Origin: JAAYTL01 sp031460505
Lineage (GTDB): Bacteria > Bacillota > Clostridia > Tissierellales > Tissierellaceae
Reading direction: 5' to 3'
DNA length: 64,000 nt
Assembly: GCA_031460505.1 (NCBI GenBank)
Contig: JAVKTT010000001.1
Coordinates: 607,670 to 671,669 of the forward strand
Part shown: positions 9,272-17,779 of the stretch, piece by piece
Position numbering within the stretch: position 1 is the first letter of the stretch
Layout of the letters: each line of letters begins with the position of its first letter
Translations under genes and position numbers: made by a program
The notes under the pieces: model-generated
Database searches by the model: none
What the model saw: only the letters and a program-made list of their open reading frames with translations
Told to the model about the DNA's origin: nothing

Positions 9272-11083
9272 TTAATTGTTTACTAAAACATTAAATAATC
9301 TATAAATTGTCATATAGGCTTGCTCACGATTGTAGCTATCAGTTGGTGCAAACATATTATCAGCCTTACCATTCATAATACCCAAACCTGATACATACTC
9401 TACTGCTTCCTTTGCATAAGCAGCTATATCCTTATTGTCATTAAACTCTTTTCCTTTAGATACAGATTCTTGACCTAAGAACTTAGAGGTACGCATTAAT
9501 AATGCAGCAGCATCTTGTCGTGTAATGGTATCATGTGGTGCAAACTCTCCTTCTCCTTTACCATTTATAATACCTAGAGCTTGTGCAGCAATTACATTAC
9601 TATTATTAGTATCTTTAAAAGGATATTTACTTACTAATTCATACAATGTTTTACCTGTTTCTTCCTTGACTATTTCATCTATATCTTTTCCTAGTACTTC
9701 TTCAATTGCTCTAACTACTAATGCTGCAAAATCAATACGTGTTGTGTCAACTCTATACATATTTTGTAAATTAGTAGGAACTAAGTTATTTTCTATTGCT
9801 AAAATTACTTCCTCTAAAGCCCAGCTATCCATTTCCTCAGCTGTTGGTAAAGATGGAGTAAACTTTATCTCTCCAAATCCATACTTGTTATTCTCTTTGA
9901 ATACAACATACTGACCTGGACTATATACTGTATATCTAGTACTGCCATCATCATTAACTCCACTTTCAACAAAATATGAATCAATTGGGAGTTTCTCAGT
10001 TCCAGGAATTTTCTTGCCATATTTATCTATGCAAAATGCATTATTTCCTATACGAGCTACTGCAATTCCATTGGTAAAAGCTGAGACATCGTCAAATTGT
10101 GGAGCTATTACTTCTTTTCCGTTAATATCAATAAATCCATATTTGCCATCTCTAGAGAAAGAAGCAACCCCTTCTGTAAATACTCTTAAATTTTCATAGG
10201 TAAAAGGTAGTACAGTTTTTCCGTTTATGTCTATAGCACCCCATTTACCATTAGGATCTTGTACACTAGCTAATTTGTTGTCATTGAAAATTCTATATTC
10301 GGAATATACATTCTTAACATAAAAATTCGAATATGTTTTATCAGTCAAAAAATTCCCCTTAGTATCTATGATTTTCCAATAGTACTCGTCTATCTCCCAA
10401 TCGTAAAAACATACGAAAGCCTTTCCTTGATTAAAAGGACGTACATCCATAAAAAACTTATCTTTAAATAATTGTTCCCCAGTTTTTTGATCTATGTATC
10501 CTATAAAATCTGATGCAGGTACATATGCAGGAATAATACCTTCTGTTGGAGGATACAATGGACTATAATTTGTGTCTGTCATAATTTCTTTACCGTTAGG
10601 ACCAAATGGAATACTCCAACCTTCATTATCCATTATTAATACTCCATTATAAAGAAATTGATTGCTTTGGGAAATAGGGAAATATTCCTCTATATAATAA
10701 GAACTAAATTGTAAACCATCTTCATCTAAAAGTGGGAAATGCCTTCCATCTTTGTCAATAAGACCCCAAGACAGTACTGGATATTCACCATATCCCATAT
10801 CAACAGTTCCTATCATGCCAACCAAAGCTCTATCCTCAGAAAAAGAATAAGCCATATCATATTTAAAATCTAAAACTGTCTTTCCTGTTGTATCTATATA
10901 ACCCCATTTACCATCCTTCTTAACTGCAGCTAACCCTTCTGCAAAATTTCTAGCATAATCATATACAGGCTCAACAATCCTTGAGTATGAAAACTCGCTA
11001 GCAAATGCATCTGTTGGAACCATTGTAAAAGCCAAAATTAATGATAACATAAAAACAAGAACTCTTTTAGAAATACTTTTCAT
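9272..11083 (-). CDS. Secreted WG-repeat protein with S-layer homology domains
   Basis: Surface protein of 603 residues. A classical signal peptide occupies about residues 1-28 (basic start, hydrophobic core, cleavage near AFAS-EF). Residues 35-365 hold WG (KWG) repeats such as KDGKWGYIDTTGKTV, NGKWGAIDINGKTV and DGKYGFIDINGKEV, which form beta-rich extracellular modules. After a linker, S-layer homology units follow at about 430-600; two are clear (FKDTNNSNV...GIINGKGEGEFAPHDTITRQDAA and FNDNKDIAAY...GIMNGKADNMFAPTDSYNREQA). SLH domains usually anchor proteins to pyruvylated cell-wall polymer. What the WG region binds is unknown. It is a single-gene unit with its own terminator. Confidence 0.9.
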   Translation of the reverse strand: MKSISKRVLVFMLSLILAFTMVPTDAFASEFSYSRIVEPVYDYARNFAEGLAAVKKDGKWGYIDTTGKTVLDFKYDMAYSFSEDRALVGMIGTVDMGYGEYPVLSWGLIDKDGRHFPLLDEDGLQFSSYYIEEYFPISQSNQFLYNGVLIMDNEGWSIPFGPNGKEIMTDTNYSPLYPPTEGIIPAYVPASDFIGYIDQKTGEQLFKDKFFMDVRPFNQGKAFVCFYDWEIDEYYWKIIDTKGNFLTDKTYSNFYVKNVYSEYRIFNDNKLASVQDPNGKWGAIDINGKTVLPFTYENLRVFTEGVASFSRDGKYGFIDINGKEVIAPQFDDVSAFTNGIAVARIGNNAFCIDKYGKKIPGTEKLPIDSYFVESGVNDDGSTRYTVYSPGQYVVFKENNKYGFGEIKFTPSLPTAEEMDSWALEEVILAIENNLVPTNLQNMYRVDTTRIDFAALVVRAIEEVLGKDIDEIVKEETGKTLYELVSKYPFKDTNNSNVIAAQALGIINGKGEGEFAPHDTITRQDAAALLMRTSKFLGQESVSKGKEFNDNKDIAAYAKEAVEYVSGLGIMNGKADNMFAPTDSYNREQAYMTIYRLFNVLVNN

Positions 11084-11141
11084 TTTTATCCCCCTAATAA
11101 GTTATTTTGTTTGATTCTTGAAAACGTTATACTTACCTTTA

Positions 11142-11170
11142 ATTGTACACTAGTACTTATTATAAGTAAA
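11142..11170 (-). promoter_or_regulatory. Possible promoter of the WG-repeat/SLH gene
   Basis: TTTACT (11165-11170), 17 bases, TACAAT (11142-11147) on the minus strand, about 60 bases before the start codon. The -35 match is weak. An A/T-only 9-bp hairpin at 11209-11239 upstream could end the spo0E-like transcript. Confidence 0.4.
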
Positions 11171-11258
11171 TTATTTCCAACAAATTCTAATAAAAAATAC
11201 CTCCAATAATAGATAAAATCACCTAACTACTTTATCTATATCGAAGGCATCTTAAACC

Positions 11259-11405
11259 TCACTTATATACACCCATTTCCTTATAATATTCCAATATAAG
11301 TAGATCCAATTCTTCACTGATTTTTAAAATTTTTTTTGCATCCTTAACATCCTTTGACATCAAATCATTTAAATCCTTCTTTAGTTCATCAATCTTTTCT
11401 ATCAT
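11259..11405 (-). CDS. Spo0E-like aspartyl-phosphate phosphatase
   Basis: A 48-residue protein read from the ATG at 11405, with GGAGGATAAGC as ribosome-binding site. It is a two-helix hairpin whose second helix contains KISEELDLLILEYYKE, matching the Spo0E family signature S-x-E/Q-L-D near the middle of that helix. Spo0E proteins remove phosphate from Spo0A~P and so delay sporulation; the Asp and the Ser-Glu pair are the key residues. In Bacillus, members are about 55-85 residues, so this is a short but complete form. It lies between the WG-repeat gene and the divergent XRE regulator. Confident on family, less so on the exact target. Confidence 0.8.
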   Translation of the reverse strand: MIEKIDELKKDLNDLMSKDVKDAKKILKISEELDLLILEYYKEMGVYK

Positions 11406-11590
11406 AAGCTTATCCTCCCCAAAAGCTAATGGTAAAATAATAGGAGTAATTTTCTTTTCTTAAGTATACCCAGATTTATGTAAATTACACCCATTATATA
11501 TGTTTGTCATTTTTATGTGTTAAAGTAAATTGTATTTTCTTTTCTTATATTCTACTACAAATAAAATTAAAATCAATAGAATTATTAGCT

Positions 11591-11620
11591 TATTGCACAT
11601 TATATTATTGTGCTAATCGC
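11591..11620. promoter_or_regulatory. Dyad in the divergent spo0E-like/XRE intergenic region
   Basis: GCACA at 11595-11599 and TGTGC at 11609-11613, nine bases apart, with partial symmetry outside (AGC...GCT). It lies about 65-85 bases before the XRE regulator start and could be its operator. Position and symmetry are the only support. The rest of 11406-11676 is A+T-rich promoter-like DNA without another gene. Confidence 0.4.
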
Positions 11621-11676
11621 TTATTTAGATAGACCGATTAACATAATAAAGTATGACATAAGGAGGGAATTACATA

Positions 11677-12072
11677 ATGCAAAATGGAGATATGATTGTA
11701 GATCCAAAAGAAATAGGTTCAAGAATTAGGGAAGAAAGGGAAAAACTTGGATTATCTAGGGAAAAGTTTTCAGAAATTGTAGGATTATCATCATATTTTA
11801 TTGGTCAAATTGAACGTGGTGATAGAAATATGAGTCTAGAAACTCTAATTAAAATAACATCTTCTTTAAATATCTCTATTGATTATATATTAAAGGGTTA
11901 TACCCTATATATGGAAAATATTTTAGTTAAAGAAGCAATTGACGAGAATTACAAAGAAGAAATTGACGAAGAGGTCAAAGAGATACTTAATTTACTCTCT
12001 AGTACATCTAAGGAGGGTATTGGTTTGATAAAGGATATGATAAAATTACTATTACCAAGTATAAATAAGTAA
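11677..12072 (+). CDS. XRE-family helix-turn-helix transcriptional regulator
   Basis: Cytoplasmic DNA-binding protein of 131 residues. A Cro/C1-type HTH spans about residues 11-66 (IGSRIREEREKLGLSREKFS, then GLSSYFIGQIERGDRNMSLETL). The remaining 60 residues are acidic and helical with no recognised ligand domain, probably for dimerisation. The start is set by AAGGAGGG eleven bases upstream. It diverges from the spo0E-like gene with a symmetric element between them, so it may regulate itself or that neighbour; the target is unknown. A terminator overlaps its stop codon. Confidence 0.88.
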   Translation: MQNGDMIVDPKEIGSRIREEREKLGLSREKFSEIVGLSSYFIGQIERGDRNMSLETLIKITSSLNISIDYILKGYTLYMENILVKEAIDENYKEEIDEEVKEILNLLSSTSKEGIGLIKDMIKLLLPSINK

Positions 12073-12099
12073 CTTCCCAAAAAGTTGGGAAGTTATTTT
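12071..12099 (+). terminator. Terminator between the XRE regulator and csoR
   Basis: AACTTCCCAA (12071-12080) and TTGGGAAGTT (12084-12093) form a 10-bp hairpin followed by ATTTTAT. It overlaps the stop codons of both convergent genes. Confidence 0.85.
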
Positions 12100-12362
12100 A
12101 TATACTTGTCAATTATGGTAATTATCTCTTCTATCTTTTCATTGCCTTGGTCTTCGCTTTCCAAGATAGCTGTAGTTACACAATGTCTGATATGATCATT
12201 TAATACATCTATATTTGCCTTTTTTAAAAGTCCTATGACGGATAGAATCTGAGTAGATACGTCTACACAATATCTATCTTCTTCAATCATCCTGATTATA
12301 CCATCTACCTGACCTCTAGCAGTCTTTAATTTATTTAAGGCTTTCTTTTTTTGTTCATTCAT
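12093..12362 (-). CDS. csoR: Copper-sensing transcriptional repressor CsoR
   Basis: Four-helix tetrameric repressor of 89 residues that leaves DNA when it binds Cu(I). The metal ligands are all present: Cys32 (EDRYCVDV), His57 and Cys61 (NDHIRHCVTT), the C-H-C set that defines CsoR rather than RcnR or FrmR. It is the last gene of copA-copZ-csoR, 14 bases after copZ. A G/C-rich pseudo-palindrome of the CsoR operator type lies in the copA promoter, so the operon is probably self-regulated. Confidence 0.95.
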   Translation of the reverse strand: MNEQKKKALNKLKTARGQVDGIIRMIEEDRYCVDVSTQILSVIGLLKKANIDVLNDHIRHCVTTAILESEDQGNEKIEEIITIIDKYIK

Positions 12363-12376
12363 CTTATCACCAACTT

Positions 12377-12583
12377 CTAATCGATCTCTACAACATCATA
12401 ACCCGCTTCATCTATGGCTTCTTTTAACTTACTATCTACTAAACCTTCACCTTCTACTACTACTTTTTTAGTAGATAAATCTACTTCTACGTTCTTTACT
12501 CCTGATAATTCTCCAAGTGCTGTTTTCACTGCCTTTTCACAATGTGCACAACTCATTCCTTCAACTATTAATGTTTTTTTCAT
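12377..12583 (-). CDS. copZ: Copper chaperone CopZ
   Basis: A 68-residue ferredoxin-like heavy-metal-associated domain with the Cu(I) motif GMSCAHC (residues 9-15) at the usual place. CopZ carries Cu(I) in the cytoplasm and passes it to the HMA domains of CopA and to CsoR. It lies between copA and csoR in the same transcript, with a TAGGAGG ribosome-binding site. The length is that of a single, intact chaperone. Confidence 0.96.
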   Translation of the reverse strand: MKKTLIVEGMSCAHCEKAVKTALGELSGVKNVEVDLSTKKVVVEGEGLVDSKLKEAIDEAGYDVVEID

Positions 12584-12602
12584 TTATATTTCCTCCTAAA
12601 TA

Positions 12603-14984
12603 TTATTTAAAATTTTTTAGTCTCAATGAATTTGTAACTACTGATACAGAGCTAAATGCCATAGCTGCTCCTGCTACCATAGGATTTAAAAATCCTAATG
12701 CTGAAAATGGTATACCTATTGTATTATAGAAAAATGCCCAAAATAGGTTTTGTTTTATAGTTTTCATAGTTCTATGACTTAGTCTAATAGCTGTTACTAC
12801 TCCATTTAAGTCTCCTCTCATAAGAGTAATATCTGCTGCTTCCATTGCTACGTCGGTTCCTGTACCAATTGCAAATCCAACATCTGACGCTGCTAATGCT
12901 GGAGCATCGTTGATTCCATCTCCTACCATGCCTACGTGTTTTCCTTCTGATTTAAGTCTTTCTACTGCCTCAGACTTGTTTTCAGGTAATACATCTGCTA
13001 ATACATTAGTTATACCTACTTGTTTTGCTATAGCTTTGGCTGTTCTTTCGTTATCACCTGTTATCATGTATACTTCTAGATTCATTGATTGTAATTTTTT
13101 TATTGCATTTAATGAAGTTTCTTTTATTTGATCTGCTACTGCAATTATACCAGATATTACACCATCTAGTGATATTATCATTGCTGTTTTTCCTTCTTCT
13201 TCTAGTCTCAGCATTTCATTTTCAATATTGTCTATACTTATTTTACTTTCATTCATCAATCTTCTATTACCTATTAATACTTCTTTGCCTTCGAATACTG
13301 CCTTTAGACCCATTCCTGATATTGACATAAAGCTTTCCGTATCAGTAAGATTTATATTTCTATCTTGAGCATGTTGTACAATTGATTGTCCTAGAGGATG
13401 CTCAGATACCTTTTCTACTGATGCTGCTATTCTTAAAATTTCTTCTTCTTCAACATTAAAACTTAATATATCTGTAACCTCAGGCTCACCTTTTGTAATA
13501 GTTCCTGTTTTATCAAAGATTATAGTATCCATTTTATGAGCCCTTTCTAAATGCTCACCTGACTTTATCAGTATACCATTTTCTGCAGCTTTTCCAGTAC
13601 CAACCATGATTGCAGTTGGTGTAGCCAATCCTAACGCACAAGGACACGCTATTACTAGCACTGCTACAGCATTAATAAGTCCTGTATTAAAATCATTACC
13701 TATAAGGTAGAATCCTAAAAATGTTACTAAAGCTATGATTACTACTATAGGAACAAATATACCTGATATCTTATCAGCTAATCTTTGTACAGGTGCTTTT
13801 GAACCTTGAGCTTCTTCTACTAATTTTATAATTTGTGATAATACTGTATCTTTTCCAATTTTAGTAGTTTTAAATTTAAATGATCCAAATTTATTAATAG
13901 TTGCACCGATTACTTGATCACCTACAGACTTATCTATAGGTATACTTTCACCTGTTATCATAGATTCATCTAACGCTGAATGCCCTTCTACGATTATTCC
14001 ATCAACTGGAACTTTCTCTCCAGGTCTAACAACTACAACGTCACCTATTTCAAGTTTTTCTATAGGTAGATCTATTTCTTGGCCATCTCTTATAACCCTT
14101 GCAGTCTTAGGCTGTAAACCCATAAGTTTCTTTATGGCTTCAGAGGTCTTACCTTTAGCTATAGCCTCGAACAATTTACCCAATAATATTAGAGTAATAA
14201 TAACTGCTGATGATTCAAAGTAGAATTCATTTACTCCAATTAATAAATTATAAACACTATAAAAGTAAGCTGCCGATGTTCCCATAGCAATTAGAACATC
14301 CATATTAGAGCCTCCACCTCTTAGAGAGTTATAGGCACCTTTGTAAAACCTTGCCCCTATAATAAACTGTACTGGTGTAGCTAATATTAATTGAAACCAT
14401 CCATTATTCAATATATCACTAAATGTATTATGAGCCCCAGCCATATGAAAGAACATAGCAGAGAATAATGGTATACTAAGAATTGCAGATATTATAAAGG
14501 ATGTTTTTAGGGATTTGATTTCCTTTTCTCTTAATTCTCTCTCTCTATCAACATCTCTTTCTACCTCAAGCTCTGCTTTATATCCAGCTTTTTCTACTGC
14601 CTTAATTAAAGTGTCAACTTCTACAGCTCCAGATGGAAATTCTACCAATGCCTTATTTGTAGATAGATTTACATTTGCTGCTGTAACACCATCAACTTTG
14701 TTAAGCATCTTTTCTACTCTTGTAGAGCAAGCTGCACAAGTCATACCTTCAACTAATAGTGTCTTCTTAACTGTAGGGACTTCATATCCAGTTTTTTCTA
14801 TTACTTTAATCAAGTCTCCTTCGCTTAGCTTTTCATCATCAAACTCAACGACTGCTTTGTTAGATAAAAGGTTGACTGCAGCAGTGGCTACGCCATCTTG
14901 CTTATTTAAAGCCTTTTCGACTCTTGCTGAACAAGCAGCGCATGTCATACCCATTACATCTATATCAACTTTTTTATTTGCCAT
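12603..14984 (-). CDS. copA: Cu(I)-exporting P1B-type ATPase CopA
   Basis: Copper efflux pump of 793 residues. Two N-terminal HMA domains each have GMTCAAC (about residues 12 and 80). Eight membrane segments include the CPC ion site in VIACPCALGLATPT; the soluble domain has the phosphorylation site DKTGT, the nucleotide-binding SEHPLG and the hinge GDGINDAPALAASD. These define a P1B-1 Cu(I) exporter rather than a Zn/Cd pump (which has CPC with different flanking residues). First gene of the copA-copZ-csoR operon, divergent from feoABC. The start has AAAAAGGAG seven bases upstream. Confidence 0.97.
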   Translation of the reverse strand: MANKKVDIDVMGMTCAACSARVEKALNKQDGVATAAVNLLSNKAVVEFDDEKLSEGDLIKVIEKTGYEVPTVKKTLLVEGMTCAACSTRVEKMLNKVDGVTAANVNLSTNKALVEFPSGAVEVDTLIKAVEKAGYKAELEVERDVDRERELREKEIKSLKTSFIISAILSIPLFSAMFFHMAGAHNTFSDILNNGWFQLILATPVQFIIGARFYKGAYNSLRGGGSNMDVLIAMGTSAAYFYSVYNLLIGVNEFYFESSAVIITLILLGKLFEAIAKGKTSEAIKKLMGLQPKTARVIRDGQEIDLPIEKLEIGDVVVVRPGEKVPVDGIIVEGHSALDESMITGESIPIDKSVGDQVIGATINKFGSFKFKTTKIGKDTVLSQIIKLVEEAQGSKAPVQRLADKISGIFVPIVVIIALVTFLGFYLIGNDFNTGLINAVAVLVIACPCALGLATPTAIMVGTGKAAENGILIKSGEHLERAHKMDTIIFDKTGTITKGEPEVTDILSFNVEEEEILRIAASVEKVSEHPLGQSIVQHAQDRNINLTDTESFMSISGMGLKAVFEGKEVLIGNRRLMNESKISIDNIENEMLRLEEEGKTAMIISLDGVISGIIAVADQIKETSLNAIKKLQSMNLEVYMITGDNERTAKAIAKQVGITNVLADVLPENKSEAVERLKSEGKHVGMVGDGINDAPALAASDVGFAIGTGTDVAMEAADITLMRGDLNGVVTAIRLSHRTMKTIKQNLFWAFFYNTIGIPFSALGFLNPMVAGAAMAFSSVSVVTNSLRLKNFK

Positions 14985-15003
14985 AATTTCACTCCTTTTT
15001 GTT

Positions 15004-15066
15004 TACCCCCACCCTATGGGGGGTGTGTCGTATTTTTATAATATCACCTTCTTAATATCTTGTCAA
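15004..15066 (-). promoter_or_regulatory. copA promoter with CsoR operator
   Basis: On the minus strand TTGACA (15061-15066), 17 bases, TATTAT (15038-15043). Downstream at 15004-15028 lies the pseudo-palindrome ACCCCCCATAGGGTGGGGGT, of the CsoR operator type, placed to block early transcription. It is the only G/C-rich stretch in the region. Confidence 0.88.
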
Positions 15067-15119
15067 ATATTATTTTTATAATTCCTATAGAATAAATATA
15101 AATTACATGTAATCTACTA

Positions 15120-15177
15120 TTGATTTTATTAAATATTTATTATACAATTAACTATATTGATAATGATTATCATTATT
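15120..15177 (+). promoter_or_regulatory. feoABC promoter with Fur box
   Basis: TTGATT (15120-15125), 17 bases, TACAAT (15143-15148). The Fur box at 15159-15177 matches the 19-bp consensus GATAATGATAATCATTATC at 17 positions and covers the predicted transcription start, so iron-replete Fur should repress feo. Confidence 0.9.
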
Positions 15178-15206
15178 GGAATTTATTACCGAAAGGAAGA
15201 TATATA

Positions 15207-15428
15207 TTGAGCAATAATTCATTAATAGAACTAAGACCCAATGAAAATGCAATTATAAGTGGAATCTCAAACTGTGGTAATGCTAAAAAAAGACTCTATG
15301 AATTAGGATTAAATACAGGAACAAAGGTCACTATGGTTAAGAACGATATAGGACCAATTATATTAAGTGTACATGGACATAAATTGGCACTTGGCCGAGG
15401 CTTAGCCAGTAAAATCATTGTTGGATAA
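15207..15428 (+). CDS. feoA: Ferrous iron transport protein A
   Basis: SH3-like cytoplasmic protein of 73 residues that supports FeoB. The start is TTG at 15207, chosen because GAAAGGAAG lies seven bases upstream and the length then matches FeoA (about 75). An in-frame ATG at 15120 would read through the promoter and Fur box and is not credible. The core reads ISGISNCGNAKKRLYELGLNTG followed by LGRGLASKIIVG, typical of FeoA. feoB begins 34 bases downstream. Confidence 0.9.
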   Translation: MSNNSLIELRPNENAIISGISNCGNAKKRLYELGLNTGTKVTMVKNDIGPIILSVHGHKLALGRGLASKIIVG

Positions 15429-15462
15429 CTAACATAAATCTTGACATAGAAAGGTTGATAAA

Positions 15463-17457
15463 ATGAATACTATCGCATTAGTTGGTAATCCAAATAGCGG
15501 AAAGACCACATTGTTTAATGCATTGACTGGGTCTAATCAACACGTTGGAAATTGGCCTGGTGTTACTGTTGAAAAAAAGGAAGGACAAGTTAAACATAAT
15601 AATGTTCAGCTAAATATAGTTGATTTACCCGGTACATATAGTTTAGGAGCTTATTCTGATGACGAAGTGGTGGCTAGGGATTATATATTAAAAGATAAAC
15701 CTGATGTAGTAATCAATGTCATAGACGCTACAAATATTGACAGAGGATTGTACTTAACTACCCAATTGCTAGAAATGGGCACAAAAATAATATTAGCTTT
15801 AAATATGATGGATGAAGCTAAAGCAAAAAACATAGAAATTGATTTAAAAAAGTTATCTGAGAATCTCGGTGTGCCTGTAGTAGCTACTATAGCGTCAAAG
15901 AAAAAAGGTCTACATGAACTATTGGACATATCTATTGATCACATAGACAAAACTTCCGGACAAAAGTCAATTACTTCTTATGGTGAAAATATAGATAAGG
16001 AGATAAATAGCATAGTCGAACTACTAGATGGGGCTAATCTTGAATATCCTTCTAAATGGATAGCATTAAAGCTACTAGAAAGAGACTCTGGCGTTCATAA
16101 ATATATAAGATCTAATATTTCTAATGATAAATTTCTAAAGATTGAATCCATTATAGAAAAATCCGAAGACTATGAACTTGAAATAGTAGATAAAAGATAT
16201 GAGTTTGCAAACAAAGCAATCAACAATAGTGTATCTAAACCTGAAGTTGAAATAGTTACACTAACTGATAAAATAGATAAAATCGTTACTAATAAATATT
16301 TAGGTTTACCAATATTCGCAATTATAATGTTCTTAGCCTTTCAGTTTACTTTTGTAATAGGATCAGATTTATTAGGTGGGTATGTAGCAAGTGCAATGGA
16401 GATTTTTGGAGAATTTGTACTTAGTTTTCTAGAAGGAATTAATTCACCAGATTTACTTATCTCTTTTTTAGTTGAAGGTATTATTAGTGGAATTGGAGCA
16501 GTATTTGAATTTATCCCTCTTATTGTTGTACTATATTTTTTCTTAGGATTATTAGAAGATACAGGTTACATGGCTCGTGCAGCCTATATTATGGACGGAA
16601 TCATGAGGAAGTTAGGTTTACATGGAAAAACCTTTATCTCTATGATTGTTGGCTTTGGATGCAATGTTCCTGGTGTTATGGCCACTAGAACATTAGAAAA
16701 TAGAAAAGATAAAATGATTGCTATACTTATCAATCCATTTATGTCTTGTGGAGCTAGACTTCCAGTTTATTTAGTATTTATAGCAGCATTTTTCCCAGAC
16801 AATGGAGGAATTGTATTATTCTCATTATACGTTTTAGGAATAATTACTGCTTTAGTATTAGGTAAGCTATTTAGTAAAACTTTATTTAAGGGAGAATCAT
16901 CTCATTTTATTATGGAGCTACCTCCTTATAGACTACCTTCATTTAAAGTAGTAATCAGAGATATGTGGGACAAAGTATGGGATTTCCTTCATAGAGCTGG
17001 TACAATCATTTTTATAGTTGTATCATTATTATGGGTATTATCTATATTCCCATTAGGTGTAGAACCTTATAGTCAAGAAAGTTTATTAGGACAAATAGGT
17101 ACATTTTTATCTCCAATATTTATTCCAGCTGGATTTGGTACATGGCAAGCAACTGTTAGTTTATTCGCAGGTATTGCTGCTAAGGAAGCTATAGTTGCAA
17201 CATTAGGAATGGTTTATGCTGGGGTAAGTGAAGGTGCTCAACTTGTAGGAGCTTTACAAAATGTATTTACTCCTTTGACTGCTATTTCATTTATGGTTAT
17301 GATATTATTCTATACTCCATGTGCAGCTGTAATAGCTACAGTAAAAAAAGAAACAAACTCTAGTAAATGGGCATTGTTTATGGCTGTATATCCTTTTATC
17401 TTAGGATGGTTTGCATCAGTTATTATTTATCAAGTAGGTACTTTACTTGGACTTTAG
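15463..17457 (+). CDS. feoB: Ferrous iron transporter FeoB
   Basis: Membrane Fe(II) importer of 664 residues. The N-terminal G domain shows G1 GNPNSGKTT (residues 8-16), G2 WPGVTVEKK, G3 DLPGTYSLG and G4 NMMDEA; a helical GDI-like spacer follows to about 270. The membrane half contains two inverted Gate repeats with conserved Cys (GFGCNVPGVMATRT and FYTPCAAVIATVKKE). Second gene of feoABC under Fur control; the feoC ribosome-binding site overlaps its stop codon. Length is normal for the Clostridia-type FeoB. Confidence 0.97.
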   Translation: MNTIALVGNPNSGKTTLFNALTGSNQHVGNWPGVTVEKKEGQVKHNNVQLNIVDLPGTYSLGAYSDDEVVARDYILKDKPDVVINVIDATNIDRGLYLTTQLLEMGTKIILALNMMDEAKAKNIEIDLKKLSENLGVPVVATIASKKKGLHELLDISIDHIDKTSGQKSITSYGENIDKEINSIVELLDGANLEYPSKWIALKLLERDSGVHKYIRSNISNDKFLKIESIIEKSEDYELEIVDKRYEFANKAINNSVSKPEVEIVTLTDKIDKIVTNKYLGLPIFAIIMFLAFQFTFVIGSDLLGGYVASAMEIFGEFVLSFLEGINSPDLLISFLVEGIISGIGAVFEFIPLIVVLYFFLGLLEDTGYMARAAYIMDGIMRKLGLHGKTFISMIVGFGCNVPGVMATRTLENRKDKMIAILINPFMSCGARLPVYLVFIAAFFPDNGGIVLFSLYVLGIITALVLGKLFSKTLFKGESSHFIMELPPYRLPSFKVVIRDMWDKVWDFLHRAGTIIFIVVSLLWVLSIFPLGVEPYSQESLLGQIGTFLSPIFIPAGFGTWQATVSLFAGIAAKEAIVATLGMVYAGVSEGAQLVGALQNVFTPLTAISFMVMILFYTPCAAVIATVKKETNSSKWALFMAVYPFILGWFASVIIYQVGTLLGL

Positions 17458-17468
17458 GAGATGTTATT

Positions 17469-17729
17469 ATGCTTAAAAATATTCTAAAAGAGATTTATAC
17501 ATCTAGACTATTCTCAAAAACAGATATTAGTAAAAGTTTAAATATCTCAGAAGAAATCATTGATAGTGGGATAGATCAATTAATTCGAATGGGATATTTA
17601 ATGGAGGAAATGGGATCCCCTACTTGCGAAAGTAAATGTAGTTCTTGTGCATATTCAAGATGTAGCACTATTCCAATTAAGATGTTTACAGTTACAGAAA
17701 AGGGTAAAAAAATATTAGAAGAAAATTAA
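17469..17729 (+). CDS. feoC: FeoC-like regulator with Cys cluster
   Basis: An 86-residue winged-helix protein. I start it at ATG 17469, eight bases after AGGAG; an in-frame ATG at 17367 lies well inside feoB and is rejected. The N-terminal part is a helix-turn-helix (SKTDISKSLNISEEIIDSGIDQLIRMGYL), and the Cys motif CESKCSSCAYSRC (Cx3Cx2Cx4C) near residue 55 could hold an Fe-S cluster, as in known FeoC proteins. Its role in the Feo complex (sensing or stabilising FeoB) is inferred. Last gene of the operon; only a weak A/T hairpin (17706-17737) follows. Confidence 0.82.
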   Translation: MLKNILKEIYTSRLFSKTDISKSLNISEEIIDSGIDQLIRMGYLMEEMGSPTCESKCSSCAYSRCSTIPIKMFTVTEKGKKILEEN

Positions 17730-17779
17730 TATTTTTTTCAATTATATGTTTAAAAAAACAAAAATGGGTATAATATGAA

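Noticed and set aside
11209..11239. A/T-only hairpin after the spo0E-like gene as a terminator
   Set aside because: The stem of nine A/T-rich pairs has a long loop and the T run lies too far away; only mentioned in the neighbouring promoter entry.
14515..15081. Plus-strand open frame of 188 codons opposite the start of copA
   Set aside because: It is antisense to the two HMA domains of copA and runs through the copA promoter; the Ser/Thr-rich translation is typical of a shadow frame and no ribosome-binding site is present.
17706..17737. A/T hairpin after feoC as a terminator
   Set aside because: The stem is made only of A-T pairs and overlaps the end of the coding region; too weak to list as a feature.
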